Positions 16,809 to 24,016 of a DNA stretch of 32,030 nt are shown here, piece by piece. The translations under genes were made by a program, and so were the position numbers. Within the stretch, counting starts at the first letter, position 1; the number at the start of each line of letters is the position of its first letter. This DNA comes from an uncultured Bacteroidota bacterium. Its GTDB lineage: Bacteria; Bacteroidota; Bacteroidia; Chitinophagales; Chitinophagaceae. The stretch is taken from NCBI GenBank assembly GCA_903953815.1, contig CAJBLA010000061.1:1-32030 (forward strand), given 5' to 3'. Under the pieces are notes generated by a model, which was given only the letters and a program-made list of their open reading frames with translations, was not told where the DNA came from and did not search any database.

Positions 16809-17096
16809 ATGAAAAGGCAAGTAATTTCTTTATTTTTTCTATTTATCATATCATTTCAAGTGGTACCTGTTAAAAGTTTTTTTAATTGGGAACAAATAGA
16901 GTTTGCGCAAGATATTGCAGATGATGATGTAGAAAAAAGCGAGTCTAAATCAAAAAAATTTGAATCTTGCCACTCCTTATTTTTAGAATATAGAAAAATT
17001 GCTGATATCACTAATGGTTTTGTTATAAAGATTGCCATGGGTCAATTAGCACAAGGACATTCTAGTTCCACCTTTATTCCACCCAATTTCGCATAG
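16809..17096 (+). CDS. Small secreted protein of unknown function upstream of dabA
   Basis: This 95-residue protein has a clear signal peptide (MKRQ then VISLFFLFIISFQVVPV, cut near KSF). The mature part has an acidic/serine-lysine patch (DIADDDVEKSESKSKK, near 35-50), one cysteine (Cys54) and a short conserved-looking end with IPPNF. I do not recognise a family with certainty; small Bacteroidota secreted proteins with a proline/asparagine C terminus look similar. A -7 promoter element ends 8 bases before its ATG. Between its stop and dabA lies a terminator-like hairpin, so it may be expressed more strongly than the genes behind it. A role in carbon uptake is only suggested by position. Confidence 0.6.
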   Translation: MKRQVISLFFLFIISFQVVPVKSFFNWEQIEFAQDIADDDVEKSESKSKKFESCHSLFLEYRKIADITNGFVIKIAMGQLAQGHSSSTFIPPNFA

Positions 17097-17128
17097 CAGT
17101 CAACTGCACTCTTGCTATTCATTTCCCT

Positions 17129-17169
17129 AACTTATTTTTCGAATTAATTTCGAAAAAGTTATTTTTTTT
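17129..17169 (+). terminator. Terminator-like hairpin / possible attenuator before dabA
   Basis: TTTTTCGAA (17135-17143) and TTCGAAAAA (17149-17157) form a perfect 9-bp stem with loop TTAAT. AAC at 17129-17131 can pair with GTT at 17158-17160 across a 3-base bulge. Eight T follow at 17162-17169. It ends 16 bases before the dabA ATG. The stem is AT-rich and so only moderately stable. Confidence 0.5.
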
Positions 17170-17185
17170 ACAACATATTATTGGT

Positions 17186-19729
17186 ATGCAACAAAGTCAT
17201 ATTATTGAATCTAATGATTCAATTCATGGGATTATTGAACAACTTAAACATTATCTCCCTTCACAATCTCCTTTAAAGGATTTTGTGCATCATAATTCAT
17301 TACATGCATTTCAAGACAAGTCCTTTTTCGAGGGCATCTTTAATGCAAGAGATATTTTTGGGTATAACGTAACTTTAAATATTGATGAGTTTAGAAATTT
17401 ATTTCGACTTGGTAGAATTAGCCACGAAGTGTTGAATAAAATAATTATTGAAAAAAAGGGAACTGATCAACTACAATACTGGTTAAATAAATTGCTCAAC
17501 GAGGAATTAATTTACACTAAGGATCAGCAAGTAGGTAAAATTAGGAAACTTTGGAAAAGCGAATATAAAATTGATTTAGACAATCGTGTACATCCTGTTT
17601 TGTTTAGAATTATTTGCGCATATTTAGACCAAGGCATTTCTATTTCTAATTTTCCAGATAACGGTACTGGATTAATCAATAATCTCAGATTTATTGAAAA
17701 AAATAGTTATAGTAGTTTTTTTAAATCAAAACGTGCTAAAGCCTTGTTGTTGAACGATGATATATGCATTGAAGATGTTTTGAAATTACTAGTAGGGGAA
17801 AACATTCCCAATAAAATGTATTTATTTGATCAACAATTTGCACACAGAGGTTGGTCGGGAATGGTTTCGGCAATTGAGGATAATCCCCAAACCTTATTAG
17901 ATACAAAAAATGTTTCCTTGTATGACTTTATCCATTTAGAATTACTGCTTGAAGTTGATGCTTTAGATCAGCAATTTGGGGAATCTTGGTTGCCATTAAG
18001 TTCAAAGTATCGCCATCATGGGAGTAGTGATTTTTATGCGAAACCAATTGCTATGGAGGATGAAGTACTAATTTTATTTCAAGAGGCTTTCGAATGGAGT
18101 TACTATGATAAGGTTTTATCTTCATTTAAACATAAGTATTCTACGATTGAAACAAATATTGACCTTCCAAATTTTCAAGCTGTATTTTGTATAGATGAAA
18201 GGGAATGTTCATTGCGAAGACATCTTGAGAATGTAGCATCACCATGTGTAACATACGGAGCGCCTGGCTTTTTTGGCGTAGAATTTTATTTCCAACCACA
18301 AAATGGAAAATTTTATGAAAAATTATGTCCAGCACCTGTAACGCCTAAATATTTAATTAAGGAATCTGAAAGCGCTCAAGAAAAATCTCACACCATATTT
18401 TATAGTAAACTTGCGCATTCATTTGTAGGTGGATTTTTATTAAGTTTAACAGCAGGAGTGGTTTCTGTTTTTGAATTAATACGTAATCTTTTTTCACCCA
18501 AAATGACACCTGCAATTTCCGATGCATTTGCGCATGTGGCATTAAATTCAAAGTTGACTGTTGAAAACAAAAATTTGAATGATACAGAAAATGGTTTGCA
18601 AATTGGTTTTACAATAGAAGAAATGGCCAAACGTGTCGAAGGGCAACTTAGAAATATTGGGTTGATTGACCATTTTTCTTCTATAATTTATATAGTAGCA
18701 CATGGTTCTAGTAGTGCCAATAATCCCCATCATGGAGCACATGATTGTGGCGCTTGCAGTGGTAGGCCAGGTTCAGTGAATGCACGTGTATTTGCTATTA
18801 TGGCAAACCACGTTGCGGTAAGAAAAATTTTAGCACATAATGGTATTCATATTCCAAAAGACACTTTGTTTGTAGGCGCTTTACATGATACAGCGGCCGA
18901 TCAGATTCAATATTTTGATACGCTTCTTTTACCAACCAACTTATTGGAAAAACATGTTATTTATACCCAACAATTTGAAAACGCGCTTGATTTAAATGCG
19001 AAAGAGCGTTCAAGACGCTTTGCATCTATCAATACCAAAGCAGATATTAAACATGTAAGAAAACAAATTTTGAACAGATCGGTTTCACTCTTTGAACCTA
19101 GACCAGAACTTGGACATGGATCAAATGCGTTATGCATTATTGGTCGTAGAGAGATTTCAAAAAATATATTTTTGGACCGTAGGGCATTTTTAAATTCCTA
19201 TGATTACAAAACCGATCCTACTGGTGATTTGTTGGTCAATGTAATTAGCCCCATTGGCCCTGTTTGCGGAGGCATTAACCTAGAATATTATTTTTCAAGA
19301 ATTGACAACCAAAAACTTGGGGCAGGTACCAAATTACCCCATAATGTAATGGGATTGATTGGTGTTTCGAATAGTAGTGATGGAGATTTAAGACCAGGTT
19401 TGCCATTACAAATGATTGAAGTGCATGATCCAATCCGTCTTTTAGTAGTGGTAGAACAATTCCCTGAAATTGTGTTAAAAGTACTAAAGTCATCAGAAAA
19501 TATTTTTAATTGGTACGCGAAACAATGGATTCATTTAGTGGTGATTAACCCGCAAGATGGGAATTTATATCAATTCAAAAACGACGAATTTATTTTATAC
19601 AAAACAGTGGCAGACAAAACTGAAAAGGTGGAAAACTTTCATGAATTATTTGAAAATGCCACTGAAATGTCTGCATTTACTATTGAAAATGCCACTACTG
19701 AAAACTTACCAATATATTATTTAAACTAA
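17186..19729 (+). CDS. dabA: DabA, inorganic-carbon transporter catalytic subunit (DUF2309/UPF0753)
   Basis: DabA is a membrane-associated protein with a carbonic-anhydrase-like zinc site that, with DabB, is thought to trap CO2 as bicarbonate using the ion gradient. The protein has 847 residues, full length. AVFCIDERECSLRRHLE supplies Cys335 and Asp337. HGSSSANNPHHGAHDCGACSG supplies His506 and Cys521. These match the four zinc-site residues reported for Halothiobacillus DabA (Cys351, Asp353, His524, Cys539), including the 2- and 15-residue spacings, so the active site appears intact. The N-terminal YLPSQSPLKDFVHHNSLHAF is also typical. dabB begins 4 bases after the stop. The ATG at 17186 follows a hairpin with U-tract, suggesting regulated read-through. 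Confidence 0.95.
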   Translation: MQQSHIIESNDSIHGIIEQLKHYLPSQSPLKDFVHHNSLHAFQDKSFFEGIFNARDIFGYNVTLNIDEFRNLFRLGRISHEVLNKIIIEKKGTDQLQYWLNKLLNEELIYTKDQQVGKIRKLWKSEYKIDLDNRVHPVLFRIICAYLDQGISISNFPDNGTGLINNLRFIEKNSYSSFFKSKRAKALLLNDDICIEDVLKLLVGENIPNKMYLFDQQFAHRGWSGMVSAIEDNPQTLLDTKNVSLYDFIHLELLLEVDALDQQFGESWLPLSSKYRHHGSSDFYAKPIAMEDEVLILFQEAFEWSYYDKVLSSFKHKYSTIETNIDLPNFQAVFCIDERECSLRRHLENVASPCVTYGAPGFFGVEFYFQPQNGKFYEKLCPAPVTPKYLIKESESAQEKSHTIFYSKLAHSFVGGFLLSLTAGVVSVFELIRNLFSPKMTPAISDAFAHVALNSKLTVENKNLNDTENGLQIGFTIEEMAKRVEGQLRNIGLIDHFSSIIYIVAHGSSSANNPHHGAHDCGACSGRPGSVNARVFAIMANHVAVRKILAHNGIHIPKDTLFVGALHDTAADQIQYFDTLLLPTNLLEKHVIYTQQFENALDLNAKERSRRFASINTKADIKHVRKQILNRSVSLFEPRPELGHGSNALCIIGRREISKNIFLDRRAFLNSYDYKTDPTGDLLVNVISPIGPVCGGINLEYYFSRIDNQKLGAGTKLPHNVMGLIGVSNSSDGDLRPGLPLQMIEVHDPIRLLVVVEQFPEIVLKVLKSSENIFNWYAKQWIHLVVINPQDGNLYQFKNDEFILYKTVADKTEKVENFHELFENATEMSAFTIENATTENLPIYYLN

Positions 19730-19733
19730 AACA

Positions 19734-21590
19734 ATGGAACAGTATTTAAAATTTTTTATATTTATTCCTTTTGTAGGGTACTTATTAAGTTTATTGATAA
19801 AACAAAAACAGGAAAAACTAATCGCTAACATAGCCGTTGCAACCAGCTTTTTGCAATTAGTGTTATTAATCGTTTTTTCAGTCAATTGGTTTATAGTGGG
19901 AGCTAATGTGCTCGACATTAAGCAAGTAACACTTTTAACAACACCTGAATTTGACTTTTTTATCGATTTTTATTTTGATAAAATTTCGGTTGTTTTTTTA
20001 TTTGTAGGTAGCTTATTAACGCTGCTTGTTGCCGTGTTTAGTAAATCATATATTCATCGTGAACCAGGGTTTAAAAGGTACTTTAACAATGTTCATTTGT
20101 TCTTTTTGGGGTATAGCATTGTAGTCATTGCCGGAAATTTTGAAACTCTATTTTTAGGCTGGGAAATGATTGGCATTACTTCATTCTTACTCATTTCATT
20201 TTACAAGAATAGGTATCTCCCAGTAAAGAATGCCATGAAGGTAGTTTCCCTGTACAGATTAGGTGATGTGTTTTTAATTTTAGCAATGTGGCTAAGTCAT
20301 CATTTATGGCATGGGAACATTTCATTTTTTCAAATTTTGGATTTTAATGCAACTGCAGCTTTAATACATAAGCATCAAGTTTTAGCCACATTCATTGGCG
20401 TCTCAATTGTTATGGGCGCCTCCATTAAATCGGCAATGTACCCATTTTCGTCATGGGTAGCCAGGGCCATGGAAGGCCCATCAAGTTCAAGTGCTATTTT
20501 TTATGGGTCTTTATCGATTCACTTAGGTGTCTTCCTTTTGCTAAGAACATTTCCTTTTTGGCAACATATATTTATTATAAAAGTACTAATAGCGGTTTTA
20601 GGTGTAGCTACTAGCTTAATATGTAATTCTATAGCTAAATCTCAACCCACAGTAAAAACACAAATAGCATATGCTTCAATAACACAAATTGGTATTATAT
20701 TTATTGAAATTGCACTTGGTTTTCACAATTTTGCGCTTTTCCATTTTATAGGGAATGCATTTTTTAGAACGTATCAAATTTTAGTTTCACCTTCGGTTTT
20801 ACATTATTTAATTCACAACCAATTATTTTCAGGCATTACTAAAAAAGTTACAATACCAAGCAAATTAAGTAATACATTTTATATGTTATCTATCAAAGAG
20901 TATAACATGGATGCAACTTTATTTAAATATTTTTGGCAACCTTTTAAATGGGTAAGCAACAAGCTGCTCATTTTAAATAACAAATATTTTTATATTATAA
21001 TTTCGATTTTATTTTTACTAGGCATCTATTTTGATATAAACACTTTTCAATTTCATCCCATTTTATTAAAGTCATTTGTTTATTTATTTTCATTCATTTC
21101 TTTAATGTTAATTTTACTTTCATTTAATGAACGTGCATCTAGTATCAGTGCATGGCTGAATGTAGTATATGGGCATCTATTTATAATGATGTGTGTTTCA
21201 ATTAATAGTCATATCGCGTTTTCTTATTTATTACTTTATTTATTAAGTATTTGTTTTTTTGGTTTTATAGGATTTCAAGCTATTCGAAATTTACAGAAAC
21301 AAGCTGCTTTAATAACGCTTGAACAATTTCACGGAAATGGTCAATTGCATCCCAAATTATCCATTTTATTTTTAGTTGCTTGCCTGGGTTTAATCGGATT
21401 TCCTATTTCACCTTTATACATTGGGATTGATTTACTTCTCACTTATATTGAGCGTGATCAATATATCATTATGATTTTTGTTGCATTGTGTTTAATTTTT
21501 ATAGAAATTTCGCTTTTACGTATTTATACCCGACTATTTTGTGGTATACCCTTATATTCAAACGAACCCATTTCATTTAAATCCGCATAA
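19734..21590 (+). CDS. dabB: DabB, proton-conducting NuoL/MrpA-like membrane subunit
   Basis: This is a 618-residue polytopic inner membrane protein of the complex I/Mrp antiporter family, the ion-channel partner of DabA. FLGWEMIGITSFLLISFYKNR places Glu144 in the position of NuoL Glu144. GASIKSAMYPFSSWVARAMEGPSSSSA at about 228-254 contains the channel Lys232 and the characteristic AMEGP loop. LYRLGDVFLI near 173-182 matches the family RxGD segment. About 14 or more hydrophobic segments are visible. It lies 4 bases behind dabA and 47 bases before the SulP gene. No other complex I or Mrp subunits are nearby, which separates it from respiratory or Mrp homologues. Confidence 0.92.
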   Translation: MEQYLKFFIFIPFVGYLLSLLIKQKQEKLIANIAVATSFLQLVLLIVFSVNWFIVGANVLDIKQVTLLTTPEFDFFIDFYFDKISVVFLFVGSLLTLLVAVFSKSYIHREPGFKRYFNNVHLFFLGYSIVVIAGNFETLFLGWEMIGITSFLLISFYKNRYLPVKNAMKVVSLYRLGDVFLILAMWLSHHLWHGNISFFQILDFNATAALIHKHQVLATFIGVSIVMGASIKSAMYPFSSWVARAMEGPSSSSAIFYGSLSIHLGVFLLLRTFPFWQHIFIIKVLIAVLGVATSLICNSIAKSQPTVKTQIAYASITQIGIIFIEIALGFHNFALFHFIGNAFFRTYQILVSPSVLHYLIHNQLFSGITKKVTIPSKLSNTFYMLSIKEYNMDATLFKYFWQPFKWVSNKLLILNNKYFYIIISILFLLGIYFDINTFQFHPILLKSFVYLFSFISLMLILLSFNERASSISAWLNVVYGHLFIMMCVSINSHIAFSYLLLYLLSICFFGFIGFQAIRNLQKQAALITLEQFHGNGQLHPKLSILFLVACLGLIGFPISPLYIGIDLLLTYIERDQYIIMIFVALCLIFIEISLLRIYTRLFCGIPLYSNEPISFKSA

Positions 21591-21637
21591 TAGCAATAAT
21601 ATAAAATTAACTTTTTAACTTTAAACTAAACTACTGT

Positions 21638-23140
21638 ATGAACCATTCCGCTTCTTTTTCAAAAAAATACATCAAAGATGATTTGCCTGCTGGTCTGGTT
21701 GTTTTTTTAGTTGCGTTGCCTTTGTGTTTGGGTATTGCTTTAGCATCCGGGGCTCCTTTATTTGCCGGCATTATTTCCGGTATTATTGGAGGAATTATTG
21801 TAGCTTTTATAAGTGGATCCGCATTAAGTGTAACTGGTCCTGCAGCTGGCCTAACAGTGATTGTTTTAAATGGCATCACAGAACTTGGCAGTTATGAAAC
21901 ATTTTTATTTGCTGTTGTACTTGCTGGAATTATACAAGTTGTTCTTGGATTTTTAAAGGCAGGGGTAATTGGCTATTATTTTCCTTCGAGTGTAATTAAA
22001 GGTATGTTAGCGGCTATTGGTATTATTTTGATTTTAAAACAAGCGCCAGTAGCTATCGGGTATATGAAAGACAGCGGGATGCAATATCAAATTGGCTCTA
22101 TTATAATAGCACTTGTTTCCATTGCTATTATTTTGACCTGGGATCTACCTGCCTTAAAAAAGTATGCATTTTTCAAATTTATTCCGGGTGCGCTTATTGC
22201 TGTTATTGTTGGGGTTGTTTTAAACAAGGCTTTTTATTTGTACCAACCTGATTGGGTTTTAGATGCTTCACAACTGGTTAAATTACCTAAAGCTGCTAAT
22301 GTAAACGAATTTGTAAACCAATTTACATTACCCGATTTCACGCAATTTGCTAATTATAAAGTGTATGTGTTGGCAGTAACAATTGCAATTATTGCTAGTT
22401 TGGAATCATTATTAAGCACTGAAGCTGCAGATAAATTGGATCCATTTAAAAGAATTACTCCCACCAATCAGGAGCTAAAGGCGCAAGGAATAGGGAATAT
22501 TATTTCTGGTTTAATTGGTGGCTTGCCCATGACTGCAGTAATTGTTCGTACTTCTGCAAATGTTAATGCTGGTGGAAAAACCAAATTATCTGCAATTGTA
22601 CATGGCCTATTATTATTTGTTAGTGTTGCCTTTTTTGCCGCTTATTTGAATCAAATTCCATTGCCTTGTTTGGCAGCTGTATTATTAGTGGTAGGTTATA
22701 AGTTGGCTAAAGTTTCCTTATTTAAAGAGATGTATAAGTTGGGTTGGGAGCAATTTGTACCTTTTATTATCACCATAGTTGCAATACAGTTTAGTGATTT
22801 ATTAAAAGGGATTTCATTAGGTATGCTGGTAGCCATATTTTATATTTTACGAACAAATTATCGCAGAGATTATAAATTTCATCAAGATCCAAAAGTTGAT
22901 GGCGGTTTAATAACTATTACGCTAAGTGAACATGTTACTTTTATAAATAAGGGAAGTATTGCAAATAAATTAACGCATGTTGAAAATGATTCTCATGTTA
23001 TAATTGAAGGTAAAAATGCACATTTCATAGACTTAGATGTATTAGAAATATTGTATGATTTTAAAGAAAATGCAAAGCAAAAAAACATACAAGTTGAATT
23101 CAAAAATATTCCAGAAAGAATTAAGGTAAGTGGGCACTAG
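21638..23140 (+). CDS. SulP-family anion transporter, probable bicarbonate transporter
   Basis: This 500-residue membrane protein begins YIKDDLPAGLVVFLVALPLCLGIALASGAP, the SulP entry signature, with SVTGPAAGLTVIVLNGI near 66-82 forming the central substrate site. About 10-12 hydrophobic segments are followed by a short cytoplasmic STAS-like domain (about 415-495, with ITITLSEHVTFINKGSI and HFIDLDVLEILYDF). SulP members carry sulfate, bicarbonate and other anions. Direct linkage to a beta carbonic anhydrase and to dabAB argues for bicarbonate, as for cyanobacterial BicA. This is inference from context. It is 47 bases after dabB and 64 bases before the carbonic anhydrase. Confidence 0.85.
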   Translation: MNHSASFSKKYIKDDLPAGLVVFLVALPLCLGIALASGAPLFAGIISGIIGGIIVAFISGSALSVTGPAAGLTVIVLNGITELGSYETFLFAVVLAGIIQVVLGFLKAGVIGYYFPSSVIKGMLAAIGIILILKQAPVAIGYMKDSGMQYQIGSIIIALVSIAIILTWDLPALKKYAFFKFIPGALIAVIVGVVLNKAFYLYQPDWVLDASQLVKLPKAANVNEFVNQFTLPDFTQFANYKVYVLAVTIAIIASLESLLSTEAADKLDPFKRITPTNQELKAQGIGNIISGLIGGLPMTAVIVRTSANVNAGGKTKLSAIVHGLLLFVSVAFFAAYLNQIPLPCLAAVLLVVGYKLAKVSLFKEMYKLGWEQFVPFIITIVAIQFSDLLKGISLGMLVAIFYILRTNYRRDYKFHQDPKVDGGLITITLSEHVTFINKGSIANKLTHVENDSHVIIEGKNAHFIDLDVLEILYDFKENAKQKNIQVEFKNIPERIKVSGH

Positions 23141-23176
23141 TTATATGCATGCTCGTAACAAAAGAGGTGCTTTGTT

Positions 23177-23188
23177 GTAATTAATTAC
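23177..23188. promoter_or_regulatory. 12-bp palindrome before the carbonic anhydrase gene
   Basis: GTAATTAATTAC is perfectly self-complementary and lies 16 bases before the ATG at 23205, in the 64-base gap after sulP. It may be an operator, but short AT palindromes are common in such DNA. Confidence 0.2.
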
Positions 23189-23204
23189 TAAGTAAAAAAA
23201 TAGT

Positions 23205-23837
23205 ATGAAAAAATCGTATAAAAAATTATTGATTAATAATAAAAAATGGGTTTCTGAACAATTGGAGCTAGATCCAAATTATTTCGAAAATTTAGCGCAT
23301 GGACAAACACCTGAATATCTCTGGATAGGCTGTTCTGATTCTCGTGTCCCTGCAAATACCATAACAGGCACTGATCCTGGCGAAATGTTTGTACATCGTA
23401 ATATAGCTAATATGGTTGTACATAGCGATATGAATATGTTGAGTGTTTTGTCCTATGCAGTGGAAGTATTAAAAGTGAAACACATTATAGTATGTGGACA
23501 TTATGGCTGTGGCGGTGTATTGGCAGCTATGGGAAATAAGCAGATTGGATTAATTGATAACTGGCTAAGACATATTAAGGACGTATATAGGTATCATCAC
23601 AAAGAATTAGATGCAATCGAAAATATGGAGCAAAGGGCGAGGCGTTTTGTGGAAGTGAATGTGGTGGAACAAGTTCATGATTTAGGCAAAACAAGTATTG
23701 TGCAAAATGCATGGAAAAATAAACAACCCTTACATTTACATGGATGGGTATATGATATTAATGATGGAATCATTAAAGACCTAGATGTTACTTTTACATG
23801 TACCAAGGATTTGCACAAGGTTTACCACTTAGATTAA
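23205..23837 (+). CDS. can: Beta-class carbonic anhydrase
   Basis: The enzyme interconverts CO2 and bicarbonate with a cytoplasmic zinc site. In 210 residues it has [10 protein letters not shown] (zinc ligand Cys43; Asp45/Arg47 catalytic dyad) and [14 protein letters not shown] (His99, Cys102). VHRNIANMV near 64-72 is also a family mark. The sequence ends with [12 protein letters not shown] after the usual [11 protein letters not shown] segment. ATG 23205 gives a normal N terminus. As the last gene of the dab-sulP cluster it would equilibrate imported bicarbonate with CO2, or convert CO2 for carboxylases. With DabA's own zinc site, the cluster holds two carbonic-anhydrase-like centres. Confidence 0.95.
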   Translation: MKKSYKKLLINNKKWVSEQLELDPNYFENLAHGQTPEYLWIGCSDSRVPANTITGTDPGEMFVHRNIANMVVHSDMNMLSVLSYAVEVLKVKHIIVCGHYGCGGVLAAMGNKQIGLIDNWLRHIKDVYRYHHKELDAIENMEQRARRFVEVNVVEQVHDLGKTSIVQNAWKNKQPLHLHGWVYDINDGIIKDLDVTFTCTKDLHKVYHLD

Positions 23838-23866
23838 ATTTATTTTTAGGGTAAAATATAATCCAT

Positions 23867-23887
23867 AGATTATTATTGAAATAATCT
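23867..23887 (+). terminator. Weak hairpin after the carbonic anhydrase gene
   Basis: AGATTATT (23867-23874) and AATAATCT (23880-23887) pair perfectly around a 5-base loop, 30 bases after the stop codon. There is no clear U-tract, so it may serve as an mRNA 3' end stabiliser rather than an intrinsic terminator. Confidence 0.3.
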
Positions 23888-23953
23888 GACAATTAATTGA
23901 TTTTCAATTAGTTAGAAATTTTCTGAACAAATTTAAAATAGTTAATATTAAGT

Positions 23954-23982
23954 TCACGTTGCGTTAACATTCCGGTAACATT
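23954..23982 (+). promoter_or_regulatory. Putative Pho box before the TonB-dependent receptor gene
   Basis: Two identical TAACATT units (23965-23971 and 23976-23982) are separated by CCGG, and a third unit TCACGTT (23954-23960; 5 of 7 bases) sits one 11-bp period upstream with spacer GCGT. The 7+4 arrangement is that of PhoB sites. A -7-like AATATTTG at 23990-23997 follows 7 bases later, so the repeats occupy the -33 region as expected for an activator. Binding by a PhoB homologue is inference. Confidence 0.5.
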
Positions 23983-24016
23983 GAAATGTAATATTTGCTG
24001 AATAAATAATTACATC

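Noticed and set aside
23141-23204. Terminator separating sulP from the carbonic anhydrase gene
   Set aside because: AACAAA/TTTGTT around 23157-23176 pairs only six AT-rich bases and is not followed by a U-tract, so the two genes are more likely cotranscribed.
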